Shown piece after piece: positions 15,052 through 23,546 of a stretch of DNA of 26,622 bases. The position numbers and the translations under genes are program-made. The notes beneath the pieces were generated by a model, which searched no databases, was not told the DNA's origin, and saw only the letters and a list, made by a program, of their open reading frames with translations. The DNA comes from Prevotella sp. UBA5387 (GTDB lineage Bacteria; Bacteroidota; Bacteroidia; Bacteroidales; Bacteroidaceae), in NCBI GenBank assembly GCA_002407775.1, contig DHOP01000027.1, forward strand, positions 1 through 26,622, in the 5' to 3' direction. Within the stretch, counting starts at the first letter, position 1. Every line of letters starts with the position of its first letter.

Positions 15052-18000
15052 TTAGAATTTCACACTAACATTGAATCCATATGTACGGCAGCCAGGATTA
15101 CTATAAAGTTCACCAAACTGACCACTCAGATCATTGCCGTAAGAACTTGTCTCTGGGTCAATATAATAATTGTCAGAAGCTGTCCACACGAATGGATTGT
15201 TGCAGAATAGAGACAAATTTATGTCACTAAGATAAAGTTTATGAACCCATGCTTTGGGTAAGTTCCATGCTAAAGTAATGTTACGAACTTTCACATAAGA
15301 ACGGTCAATCAGATAGAATTCTCCGCCTTGTCCCATACCAGATTTGTCGAAGTAATCCTGATAACTGCTATTATTCAAATAAATAGGAGTTGTATTCGTA
15401 ACATAACCTCCATTATCATCACTGACTACAGAATTTGGAATCACAAATGGGTTACGATCGTTATAAGTGGTAATTATACCATTACCGGTGAACTCCATTA
15501 GATTCTTAGAGCGTGAGAACATATAACCACCCTTACGAATATCAAGTGCTGCACTCAAAGTAACACCCTTATATGTTAACGCAGTTGTAACACCACCTGT
15601 CCAGTCGTTGTTAAAATTCTTACCAGTATCTTTTACGTCAGTTGTTAATACGGGCTGACCGTTCTCGTCAACTATCATTTGTCCCTGATCGGTATATGTT
15701 GGCATATAAGTATAGAACTCACCTAGCGGTTTCCCCACTTCAGCATAAGCATAGACAGCGTCGTTTCCTGCAGAGAAACTGTTGATAATAGTCTTACCAC
15801 CCTCTAAGCTTGCAGGCATGGTCACAACTTTGTTTTTATTCTTTGCAAAGTTGAAACCCAAATCCCAACGAAAATCACCAACCTTCACTGGTGTTGTATT
15901 AACCAACAACTCAATACCTGTGTTGCGCACTTTACCAAAGTTTGTCACCTTAGCTGAGTAACCTGTAGATGGATCTACTGGCAAGGTAAAGATTTGGTCA
16001 TTGGTGTTACGATTGTAGAAAGAGAAATCTACGTTGATTCGGTTCCCTAAGAAAGCAAGATTTAAACCAGTCTCAAATTCTGTAGTCATCTCAGGTCTCA
16101 AGTCAGTACTTGGCATGATGCTTGATGCAAGGAACGAGTTTGATGCATTCATTGGGAACTTAGCGATGTCCGTGCCATAATATCCATTGGCAAAAGCCTG
16201 AACAAAACGCATAGAGGTGTAGTATGGGTCAGCATCGTTACCAGTTTTACCCAAAGCCAAACGCAATTTACCGAAGTCAAGGATGTTGTTTTTCGGAATC
16301 AATTCAGTGAAGAGCCAGCTCAGTGTAGCGCCTGGATAGAAGAAACTGTTCTTATTGAGTGGAAGAGTTGAAGACCAGTCTTTACGTGCAGTAAGCTGCA
16401 AGTAAAGCATATTATCCCAACCGAAAGTCACATCGCCAAACAAGCCGATCAAACGTCGCTTGCTCTGTGATTCTTCCAATGTTGTCTTTGTAGAGCCATT
16501 GCTTAAATCCCAGAATCCTGAATAGAAAGTCAAGTCATCAGTTTGACCATCCATGTAAGTCTGAGAACGCTCGTTTACATTCAAACCAACATTAAGATTG
16601 ATGTCTAACTTCTCATCAAGGAACTTGTCAGTCCAATTAGCCAAGAAGTCATGATTCAGTTCATACTTTCGCAAGTATCTTGAATAAACAGACCCACTAC
16701 TATTCATTGATGAAGGTGGATAGCCCATGTCATCTTGAATATTTGAATCGTCAAGTTGAATTTGTGGCAATCCTAACTTCATGTCGAAATCAGTATAGTC
16801 ATAGCCAAAACGATAAGTTAATGTTACATTCTTTGCTGGTTTGATATCAGCCTGTACATTACCATAAATTTGCTTTGAGTTATTTTGATTATAGTTATTC
16901 GCAATAGCCCAATAAGGGTTAGTAATACCATAAGGTGTCAACCAAGCCTCAGGAGTATTAAACCCAATACTCAAATCCTTGTGATCGACCAGCGACATAT
17001 CACGTGGTAATTCATAAAGACCATCAATAACCGAAGCGCCTTGGAAAGAACCAACGGTATTTGTTTTAGAAGTAGCAAAGTTAACAGATGTACTCAATTT
17101 CATCCATTCGACAGGCTGATAACTTCCTCTATAAGCCAATGTGTTTCGGTTATAAGTGTCCTTATTGGATGGAATAATACCATTGTCATAGGTTAAACCA
17201 TAACTCAAGTAGTAAGTCATTTTCTTATCGTCACTTAAACCGCTCAAAGCAATGCTGTGATTTGTATTGATACCTGTTGAGAAGAAATCTTTCACGTTAC
17301 TCTCCACAGCACTATACTTATGTCCCAACTGCTGGTAATTCCAAATTGGACCAAAATTTTGATATGATCCGTCCAATTCAGGACCCCAAGAACCATTCTC
17401 AATGAAAGTTTGCGTACCGTTCCATCCTTGGCCATACTTTTGTTGCATAGTAGGCAAAATTGACACTTGACGTGCCTGTAAACCTCCATTATATTCGATA
17501 GAGAAATTGCGAGCTCCATTTGCAGAACCAGTTTTGGTGGTAATCACAATAACACCATTGGCTGCACGACTACCATAAAGAGCGGTAGCAGCGGCACCTT
17601 TGAGTACAGTCATGCTAGCGATGTCATTGGGGTTCACATTGGTGATACCACCCATAGAGTTTGTATGCTGCTGGCCTTGAACTGTTGTCTGACTCAATGG
17701 CACACCATCTACAACATAAAGTGGTTGATTATTTCCATTGATGGAGCTAATACCTCTGATAAGCACCGAATTGGCCTGTCCAGGATCCCCTGAAGTGGAA
17801 TTGATGGTAACACCAGCCACTTTACCTGCTAAAGAACTTGTTACATCATTGAGGCGTCCTTCTGTGAGCTGTGCACTATTAAGTGTCTGGGCAGCATAAC
17901 CTAAGGTTTTCTGCTCGCGCTTAATACCCATAGCGGTTACCACAACTTCGTTCAGCGATTTTTCGCTAGACGCAAGTTGTACACGCATATTGTTACTAGC

Positions 18001-18249
18001 AGCAACATTTTGAGGTGCCATGCCCAAATAAGTGATGTTTAGTCTCGTTCCAGGCTGCACCTGAAGTGTGAACTTGCCGTCTACGTCAGTTACAGTCCCG
18101 GTATTAGTACCCTCAATAAGGACTGCCGCCCCAACAATTGGCTCCCCATCTTCTTGAGACACTACGGTACCTGTGACCTGTGTCTGTGCCACAGCCATTC
18201 CTATACTTAGGAACAGGCCGGCAAGAATCATTGTTAGTCTCTTAACCAT
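15052..18249 (-). CDS. SusC/RagA family TonB-dependent outer-membrane transporter
   Basis: 1065-aa nutrient importer driven by TonB-ExbBD. Signal peptide 1-21 (ending AVAQ), a CarboxypepD_reg-like domain (about 24-95, TGTVVSQEDGEPIVGA), a SusC-type segment SLNEVVVTAMGIKREQ (98-113), the plug (about 115-240, with VLIRGISSINGNNQPLYVVD and IASMTVLKGAAATALYG) and a 22-strand barrel ending in FNVSVKF with a terminal Phe. First gene of a four-gene operon SusC-SusD-Ig-lipoprotein-Lipid_bd lipoprotein, with its own consensus promoter. No sigma/anti-sigma or hybrid two-component regulator adjoins it, so regulation is not encoded next to it. The gene order recalls BT2264-BT2261, for which peptide ligands have been reported. 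Confidence 0.95.
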   Translation of the reverse strand: MVKRLTMILAGLFLSIGMAVAQTQVTGTVVSQEDGEPIVGAAVLIEGTNTGTVTDVDGKFTLQVQPGTRLNITYLGMAPQNVAASNNMRVQLASSEKSLNEVVVTAMGIKREQKTLGYAAQTLNSAQLTEGRLNDVTSSLAGKVAGVTINSTSGDPGQANSVLIRGISSINGNNQPLYVVDGVPLSQTTVQGQQHTNSMGGITNVNPNDIASMTVLKGAAATALYGSRAANGVIVITTKTGSANGARNFSIEYNGGLQARQVSILPTMQQKYGQGWNGTQTFIENGSWGPELDGSYQNFGPIWNYQQLGHKYSAVESNVKDFFSTGINTNHSIALSGLSDDKKMTYYLSYGLTYDNGIIPSNKDTYNRNTLAYRGSYQPVEWMKLSTSVNFATSKTNTVGSFQGASVIDGLYELPRDMSLVDHKDLSIGFNTPEAWLTPYGITNPYWAIANNYNQNNSKQIYGNVQADIKPAKNVTLTYRFGYDYTDFDMKLGLPQIQLDDSNIQDDMGYPPSSMNSSGSVYSRYLRKYELNHDFLANWTDKFLDEKLDINLNVGLNVNERSQTYMDGQTDDLTFYSGFWDLSNGSTKTTLEESQSKRRLIGLFGDVTFGWDNMLYLQLTARKDWSSTLPLNKNSFFYPGATLSWLFTELIPKNNILDFGKLRLALGKTGNDADPYYTSMRFVQAFANGYYGTDIAKFPMNASNSFLASSIMPSTDLRPEMTTEFETGLNLAFLGNRINVDFSFYNRNTNDQIFTLPVDPSTGYSAKVTNFGKVRNTGIELLVNTTPVKVGDFRWDLGFNFAKNKNKVVTMPASLEGGKTIINSFSAGNDAVYAYAEVGKPLGEFYTYMPTYTDQGQMIVDENGQPVLTTDVKDTGKNFNNDWTGGVTTALTYKGVTLSAALDIRKGGYMFSRSKNLMEFTGNGIITTYNDRNPFVIPNSVVSDDNGGYVTNTTPIYLNNSSYQDYFDKSGMGQGGEFYLIDRSYVKVRNITLAWNLPKAWVHKLYLSDINLSLFCNNPFVWTASDNYYIDPETSSYGNDLSGQFGELYSNPGCRTYGFNVSVKF

Positions 18250-18294
18250 AAATTCTCTCTTAAATTAAAAACATAATATTAATAAAAACTTTTG

Positions 18295-18326
18295 CAAATT
18301 TATATAATATTAGACTATTATCCAAA
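18295..18326 (-). promoter_or_regulatory. promoter of the SusCD operon
   Basis: On the minus strand TTTG (18323-18326), 20 bp, TAAATTTG (18295-18302): a perfect match to the Bacteroides consensus. It leaves a leader of about 40 nt before the SusC ATG at 18249. Confidence 0.75.
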
Positions 18327-19218
18327 CTTTATTAAAAAAATATTTCAAAACAACTATAAATCTGCTATATTTATTACAGCTTTTCTGTTAAATTGCTACT
18401 TTTTGTATGAAATGTAAGCAAAACAGTTATCAAAGAAAGTAAAGCTCTTATACAAATTACACGATTTTAAGTTAAGCAATATGGCTTAAAGTTAAAATGG
18501 TTTATTATTTCCATATATCGGTATTTAAATTATGATTAAATACAAATATTACGTGTTAGGATTGCTTTCAAAACAAAAGCAAGAAGATGAAAAATTGTAA
18601 GTTGACTTATTATTGAAGATCTTTACTTCTAAAAACAATTTTTTAATTCTCTTAAATTTATTATGTACAGGTACATATTATAAAATTTATAGATTGATTT
18701 TCATTTTTCAAATAAACACCAAACTTTAGAGATTCTATTCATAATTTGCTTGTTTTAATGATATGACTTGTAAAATTGGTCACCTGACACAAACTAACAA
18801 TAGGAGGATGCTAAATTTTTTTTTCACTTCATGCTTTTGGAAAAATTCATTCACCAAAAGATTATTTTCAATACACTGAAAACACAAAACGATCCAGGAA
18901 CAAATCGAGCCAATATAATTGTGTCATTTGGGAAGAAGGCATTATCCACTTGTTGTAAGTAATAATTGTAAATAAAGAATTTTTTAATTCCAAAACTACT
19001 TAATTCATAAACATTATCGACAAGTGCAACTATAAACTTCTTGATCTCGATTTCTTAACACCTCCAAAAAGTCATTTCGTTTTTTTAGAAGAGATCGTTC
19101 CAGGTAAAATTGTCTCCTTTTCCCTTCTATCTTTATATTCTTCTCAACAGAATAGCCGAATTCTTGCTTTAATCAATAAATAATCTTAAATATTTATCTT
19201 CCATTGGAAAACATTTGC
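18327..19218. other. AT-rich non-coding stretch upstream of the SusCD operon
   Basis: Nearly 900 bp without a recognisable gene and clearly richer in A+T than the flanking genes. Visible structures are a palindrome TATGTACAGGTACATA (18662-18677) and an imperfect hairpin (18465-18477 with 18484-18497, core TTAAGC/GCTTAA). A minus-strand open frame of about 66 codons (near 19040-18840) has no start codon and no family resemblance. It may be regulatory DNA or a decayed gene. Confidence 0.4.
18662..18677. promoter_or_regulatory. 16-bp palindrome upstream of the SusCD promoter
   Basis: TATGTACAGGTACATA has perfect 7-bp arms around a 2-bp centre. It lies about 340 bp upstream of the SusC promoter and could be an operator; no regulator gene is adjacent. 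Confidence 0.3.
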
Positions 19219-19226
19219 TATATTTG
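19219..19226 (+). promoter_or_regulatory. putative -7 box of the DUF6132-DUF2892-thioredoxin operon
   Basis: TATATTTG matches TAnnTTTG and precedes the ATG at 19281 by 54 nt. A -33 element at the usual distance is not evident. The box argues against the longer frame that opens at 19215. Confidence 0.5.
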
Positions 19227-19280
19227 CAATGTTATTTCCTGCGGATACTTCTTCCCACGGAATGTTTAAAGAAGGAATAT

Positions 19281-19496
19281 ATGACTCTGTTCAATTTTAT
19301 AAAAAAGCACAGACTTACAACATTAGGAATCATTGTTGGTTCAGTCGGAGGATTTCTATATTGGAGATTTGTGGGATGTACATCAGGAACATGCCCAATC
19401 ACATCATCACCGCTGATGAGTATACTTTGGGGCGCAATCCTAGGTGGTCTTTTATTTGATATGTTTAAGAAAAAAGATAACAAACAACATGAATAA
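19281..19496 (+). CDS. small membrane protein, DUF6132-like
   Basis: 71-aa protein with two probable membrane helices (about 13-31 and 46-62) joined by the loop GCTSGTCPITSSP (32-44), which carries Cys33 and Cys38. I recognise this loop as the DUF6132 hallmark in Bacteroidota; no biochemical function is known to me. The start at 19281 gives a normal N-terminus (MTLFNFIKKHR); the upstream extension overlaps the promoter. Its last 8 bases overlap the next gene, indicating coupled translation. The two loop cysteines together with a downstream thioredoxin suggest a thiol or metal role, by inference. Confidence 0.75.
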   Translation: MTLFNFIKKHRLTTLGIIVGSVGGFLYWRFVGCTSGTCPITSSPLMSILWGAILGGLLFDMFKKKDNKQHE

Positions 19497-19722
19497 TTTA
19501 TTGAAAGACTGGAATGCTGGCCGCATCATGCGACTACTTACTGGAATTGGATTTGGCGTCTATGCAATCATAAGTAAAGACAGTGTTTTTTACTGGTTGG
19601 CAGCACTTTTTCTAATACAATCCATTCTGAATTTTTCGCTATGTGGTGCGGCTGGATGTTCTTCGGACACCCAAGAGTCTAAGACGGTATATAAATTCAA
19701 GAAATACAAACCTGAAAAGTAA
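19489..19722 (+). CDS. small membrane protein, DUF2892-like (YgaP transmembrane type)
   Basis: 77-aa protein with two predicted membrane helices (about 15-29 and 33-50), then a CGAAGC motif (Cys52, Cys57) and a basic C-terminal tail (KFKKYKPEK). The pattern resembles the DUF2892 two-helix module also found fused to rhodanese in YgaP. I start at ATG 19489; the open frame begins earlier but that part lies inside the preceding gene. It overlaps the upstream gene by 8 bp and the thioredoxin gene by 1 bp (TAATG), so the three genes form one translationally coupled operon. Confidence 0.65.
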   Translation: MNNLLKDWNAGRIMRLLTGIGFGVYAIISKDSVFYWLAALFLIQSILNFSLCGAAGCSSDTQESKTVYKFKKYKPEK

Positions 19723-20195
19723 TGAAAAAGATATTAATGACTGCTCTCATGCTTATCAGTATGACTGCATGTGGGAATACACAAAATAGTAATAACAAAC
19801 AGAGTAATAAAGTACAAACGGTAAATAAGATGAAACCAGTAAAATTAACAACAGCTGATTTTCTTAACAAAGTAGCAAATTATGAGACTAATCCCAATGA
19901 ATGGAAATATCTAGGAGACAAACCTGCCATTGTGGATTTCTACGCAGATTGGTGTGGTCCATGCAAGATGGTTGCACCTATATTGGAAGAGCTACAAGCA
20001 GAATACGGCGATAGCATACAGGTATATAAGGTCGACACAGAAGCAGAGCAGGAGCTAGCCGCCGCCTTTGGCATACGTTCTATCCCTTCATTACTGTTCA
20101 TTCCTATGAACGGACAACCTCAAATGGCTATGGGGGCAATGAGCAAAGGTGATTTCAAAAAAGCTATTGACCAAGTATTGCTAAACAAGAAATAA
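19722..20195 (+). CDS. envelope thioredoxin-fold lipoprotein
   Basis: 157-aa thioredoxin with an N-terminal lipoprotein-type signal (Cys17 in SMTAC, then GNTQNSNN). No acidic export signal follows the Cys, so a periplasmic-side anchor is likely. A low-complexity Asn/Gln linker leads to the thioredoxin domain (about 40-155) with the classical WCGPC (Cys78, Cys81) and the cis-Pro segment RSIPS. The motif is that of reducing thioredoxins. Reductant is probably supplied across the membrane by a DsbD/CcdA-type protein, not encoded here. It is translationally coupled to the DUF2892-like gene. Substrates are unknown. Confidence 0.9.
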   Translation: MKKILMTALMLISMTACGNTQNSNNKQSNKVQTVNKMKPVKLTTADFLNKVANYETNPNEWKYLGDKPAIVDFYADWCGPCKMVAPILEELQAEYGDSIQVYKVDTEAEQELAAAFGIRSIPSLLFIPMNGQPQMAMGAMSKGDFKKAIDQVLLNKK

Positions 20196-20418
20196 GCACT
20201 AAGCAAATTATCGGTTTCTTGTCCTAGAAATGCTAGAATTGCATCTACACATCATCAGAAAGATAAAAAATCACTGTTCTAGGGCAACTCACCTATATAA
20301 TACTCACTAATTAAAGGTTTGACAATATTGTGTCATCTGGTGTACCCCGGCCTTAAGGAGTATTGATGATGAATCAAAAGACAAATACAACAAAATAATA
20401 AACTAAAAAATAAGCAAC

Positions 20419-20595
20419 ATGGCACTTAAAGTCAGTCCACATTTATGCCCTCAAAACCATCGATGTCCAATGATTCCGCATTGCCCGGTCGGAGCTATCT
20501 CTCAAAACGGCTTTGGATTACCAGTAATCGACGACGAGAAATGCATCGAATGTGGAAAATGCAAAAGAATATGTGGTATGAGGGCCGTTCATTAA
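20419..20595 (+). CDS. 58-aa ferredoxin-like Fe-S protein
   Basis: Short frame from ATG 20419 to TAA 20593-20595. The C-terminal half holds a canonical 4Fe-4S motif C42-x2-C45-x2-C48-x3-C52 (KCIECGKCKRIC). The N-terminal half has three cysteines spaced C10-x5-C16-x5-C22, the last in CPVGAI, the phrase that normally ends a ferredoxin motif. Seven cysteines instead of eight allow one complete cluster (C42, C45, C48 with C22) and perhaps a second, incompletely ligated one. The protein is cytoplasmic, with no signal or membrane helix. It lies 223 bp after the thioredoxin gene, on the same strand, and is followed by a strong terminator. Confidence 0.85.
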   Translation: MALKVSPHLCPQNHRCPMIPHCPVGAISQNGFGLPVIDDEKCIECGKCKRICGMRAVH

Positions 20596-20646
20596 GCCCT
20601 GCAGAATGAGAAATTGATCGAATAATTTCCAGAATGTTTTAGTACG

Positions 20647-20692
20647 GCTCGTAAGAGATTGAGATTCCATTTCAACTCTTACGAGCTTTTTA
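20647..20692 (+). terminator. intrinsic terminator after the ferredoxin-like gene
   Basis: Perfect 11-bp stem GCTCGTAAGAG (20647-20657) / CTCTTACGAGC (20676-20686) with an 18-nt loop, followed by TTTTTATTT. Confidence 0.87.
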
Positions 20693-21055
20693 TTTAATAG
20701 TATCAAAGATTTAGATGAAAAAACTTTGAATTAAGTTACTTGCTCATTGGCAAATATATCTAATAAATGTTTTATCATTTATAGCAATAACCTTTCGATA
20801 TAATCAATCTCAAAGGAATTTGGAACTTACAAATATTTTCTAAATAAAGTAGCTGACATTCCAAACAATCTTTTCATACCTGATTTAGAAATATCAGATA
20901 AATAAAAACAAGAAGCTTCTTTGAAAAGAAAATAACAAATCCTTTTCTTCGACCAAAATAACCATTTGTCTTAGCTATTGAAGGAAAAGACTCGAATTAT
21001 ATTCAAGTTTCAAAAAAGCTTCTTCTGTTATGCGTTGTGAATTATTTGTCGTCTA
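20693..21055. other. non-coding stretch between convergent genes
   Basis: AT-rich, with no gene seen. A weak imperfect hairpin near 20990-21015 might end the lyase transcript (minus strand), but it is not convincing. Confidence 0.35.
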
Positions 21056-22507
21056 TTAAAGAGATCCTCCAAAATCAGCATGGTATTTTTCTGCCAACTT
21101 TTCCTGCCAATCGCCTACAGCCTTCATACGACCAAAGAAAAAGCGCAGAACCTTAGGTTCATCTTCCCATTTAAGTCCGCCAATTAGTTCTCGATTGTCA
21201 TAAACCCATTTTACACGGTCTGCACAATATTTAATCTGTGATAGTGTAAATACTCTTCGAGGTACCGCGAGTCTCACCAGTTCCAAATCAGCATATTTCT
21301 CAGAACCATCAGGATTTCGTTGCTCGGAAAGCGTTCCGCGCTCCATTCCTCTAATACCACCACCAATATATAATGCCGTGGCAAGTGCGGCAGCTGGATA
21401 TTGATTTTGAGGAATATGAGGCAACATAGCACCAGCATTTACATGCGCTCCTAATCCACCAGCAGGTTTGATCATAGGTACACCGTACTTGTCAAGCTCG
21501 TCAACCAAATACTGGATGAATTGTGGACCTTGGCTAATATATTCCATATCCAAAGTCTCGCGCAACCCCACTGCTATGGCTTCCATAGAACGAACTTCCA
21601 TTCCACCGTAGGTAAGGAAACCTTCGTAAAGAGGAATGTATTCCTTCATCTTCATAATTAGCTCCTCGTTGTTAGAAATGATAGCTCCACCTCTTGCAAA
21701 TCCTAGCTTACGAGCAGAGAAATAGATAATGTCCATGACATCGCCCAACTTGTGCATGATTTCTTTAATGCTAAGATTCTTGCACTGCTCTTCACGAGTC
21801 TTCATGAAATAGAGGTTGTCTTGTAGCAGTGATGCGTCAAGGATGCTAAGGATGCCATTGTCCTTGCAAATTTGAGCAACTTCCAACATATTTTCAAGAC
21901 TCACCGGCTGGCCTCCAATAAGGTTTGTTCCTGCCTCAATACGAACGAAAGCTATGTTTTTAGGTCCTAAATCCTTTATAACCTCATTAAGCTGAGGAAT
22001 ATCAAAATTACCCTTAAATGATTCATCGTTCTGGGGTTCGAGACCTTTAGCACTTACGAGTTCAATCACACTTCCTCCCATGCGCGTGATATGGGCCTTT
22101 GTTGTCGTAAAATGGAAATTCATCAGTGTGAACATTCCAGGTTTCACAAATGTCTCTGCAAGAATATTTTCACAAGCACGACCTTGGTGTGCAGGCAAGA
22201 AATATTTGGTACCAAAAACTTCTTCAATGGATTCAACAAGACGGTTACAGGTTTCGGAACCAGCATATGAGTCATCGGCGATGGACATTGCAGCTATTTG
22301 GTTGTCGCTCATTGCATTGACACCCGAATCAGTTATCATATCCATGTACACATCTTTATTTTGAAGCAAGAAAGTGTTATTGCCGGCTTCCTCCATTTTC
22401 TTTAAACGTTCTTCGACAGGCAGTAAGAAGAGTTTCTGAATTACTCTAACCTTGTGCATTTCCAAAGGAACTTGATCCTCTGACTTGTAAAATCTTACAG
22501 TTGACAT
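21056..22507 (-). CDS. divergent PLP-dependent beta-eliminating lyase (tryptophanase / tyrosine phenol-lyase family)
   Basis: 483-aa fold-type I PLP enzyme; relatives split tryptophan or tyrosine into indole or phenol, pyruvate and ammonia. Family anchors: DSGVNAMSD (60-68), SYAGSE with Tyr81, HQGR (107-110), GGQPVS (198-203), PLP-binding Asp224, Schiff-base Lys267 (SARK), EGFLTYGG (295-302) and the carboxylate-binding region VRLAVPRR (411-418). Compared with tryptophanase from memory, HFTTTKAH replaces FFDTTQGH, LDASLL replaces MDSARF (the Arg three residues after the PLP Asp is Leu227), and Phe456 stands where Escherichia coli TnaA has His463. Indole production should therefore not be assumed. 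Start at ATG 22507, preceded by a consensus promoter; no linked amino-acid permease. Confidence 0.85.
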   Translation of the reverse strand: MSTVRFYKSEDQVPLEMHKVRVIQKLFLLPVEERLKKMEEAGNNTFLLQNKDVYMDMITDSGVNAMSDNQIAAMSIADDSYAGSETCNRLVESIEEVFGTKYFLPAHQGRACENILAETFVKPGMFTLMNFHFTTTKAHITRMGGSVIELVSAKGLEPQNDESFKGNFDIPQLNEVIKDLGPKNIAFVRIEAGTNLIGGQPVSLENMLEVAQICKDNGILSILDASLLQDNLYFMKTREEQCKNLSIKEIMHKLGDVMDIIYFSARKLGFARGGAIISNNEELIMKMKEYIPLYEGFLTYGGMEVRSMEAIAVGLRETLDMEYISQGPQFIQYLVDELDKYGVPMIKPAGGLGAHVNAGAMLPHIPQNQYPAAALATALYIGGGIRGMERGTLSEQRNPDGSEKYADLELVRLAVPRRVFTLSQIKYCADRVKWVYDNRELIGGLKWEDEPKVLRFFFGRMKAVGDWQEKLAEKYHADFGGSL

Positions 22508-22579
22508 TGTTTTGAATATTATTATTGTTGAAATATCGTTTTGATTTCGTTTGATATGAATTCGTTTCAAAAGTCGGTG

Positions 22580-22611
22580 TAAAGATATACATTTAATAGC
22601 AAAATGGCAAA
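22580..22611 (-). promoter_or_regulatory. promoter of the beta-eliminating lyase gene
   Basis: On the minus strand TTTG (22608-22611), 20 bp, TATCTTTA (22580-22587, one mismatch to TAnnTTTG). The leader to ATG 22507 is about 65 nt and contains no visible tna-type leader peptide. Confidence 0.6.
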
Positions 22612-22997
22612 TTATATTCCGAATTTAAACTATCAACAACTAATCTTTGTAGATCGGTGAATGAATGCTGCATATACATTTAACACGAAGAGGCTTGGAT
22701 GAAATATAACAAGTGACCAAGCCCTTTGACTATTGTAGCTTCGTCACCTGAAATGATTCAACATATCATTAGATTAACAAGATATCGCAACGAATATAAA
22801 ACTTAGGGATAAGAAGCGATGACACCCAGCTACTATAGCAATAAACGATTGATTTACAAGTGAATAACTAACCATCTGTCTTACAATTCAACCATTTTAT
22901 AGCCGAGCACTAAATTCCTCTATACTTCTTATCTTGTCACTAATGCGTATGTCATGTGATGGTATCGCTTTTCACAAAATATGCAATTGTACAAAGG
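22612..22997. other. non-coding stretch between the lyase and nitroreductase genes
   Basis: No gene seen. A hairpin GGCTTGG (22692-22698) / CCAAGCC (22717-22723) is present but lacks a T-run in either direction. Confidence 0.35.
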
Positions 22998-23546
22998 CTA
23001 TTTAATCCAATAAACATAGTTGTCCTTGCGAGCCTTCTGAGGCCTAAGCGCATTTTCTGCTGGGTAACCGATAATACAGTTACCGATACCTTCGTATTCT
23101 TCTGTGATACCCAAGTCCAAAAGAATCTGTCTGCCTTCTTCCGTTTCGAAAACTTCCTTTGCCCGATGAACCCAACAAGACCCTAGTCCTAAGCTGTTGG
23201 CGGCAAGCATCATGTTCTCCATGACAAGTGACCCGTCGTATACTCTGGTGCCGATATCCTTCTTGCCCAACACCACCAGCACAACTGGTGCGTTATAGAA
23301 TGGATCACCATGTCCCGATGTTGTATGCAGATTATCTCTTACGACAACATCTAAGTTGATTCTGCTGATTCGATCACGCATCTCTCTATTGGTTACGGCA
23401 AGAATGATCGCAGACTGCCTATTCAATCCCGAAGGGGCATAGGTTCCAGACTTTACTATTTCTTCAATCAACTCAGTTGGCACTGGCTTATCTTGATATT
23501 TCTTCACACTGCGAAGTGAAATTATATTTTCAATGTAGCTATTCAT
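22998..23546 (-). CDS. nitroreductase family FMN oxidoreductase
   Basis: 182-aa FMN-dependent oxidoreductase; the family reduces nitroaromatics, quinones or flavins with NAD(P)H. The FMN phosphate-binding start SLRSVKKY (Arg12-Ser13) is typical, as are APSGLNRQ (37-44), the dimer-core helix VMENMMLAANSLGLGSCWVH and the ending GYPAE...RKDNYVYW. The length is at the short end of the family. It is not clearly in an operon: 451 bp separate it from the lyase gene and 164 bp from the epimerase gene upstream. No consensus promoter is seen. Confidence 0.9.
   Translation of the reverse strand: MNSYIENIISLRSVKKYQDKPVPTELIEEIVKSGTYAPSGLNRQSAIILAVTNREMRDRISRINLDVVVRDNLHTTSGHGDPFYNAPVVLVVLGKKDIGTRVYDGSLVMENMMLAANSLGLGSCWVHRAKEVFETEEGRQILLDLGITEEYEGIGNCIIGYPAENALRPQKARKDNYVYWIK

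Noticed and set aside
18837..19040. possible gene remnant on the minus strand in the AT-rich gap
   Set aside because: About 66 open codons without a start codon and without any recognisable family motif; expected by chance at this base composition.
20318..20345. sigma70-like promoter with ACAATATTGT palindrome before the ferredoxin gene
   Set aside because: A TTGACA is present, but no TAnnTTTG or matching downstream box follows at the right distance; the 10-bp palindrome alone is weak evidence.
22681..22730. terminator for the nitroreductase gene (GGCTTGG/CCAAGCC hairpin)
   Set aside because: It lies about 275 nt from the stop codon and has no T-run in the needed direction.
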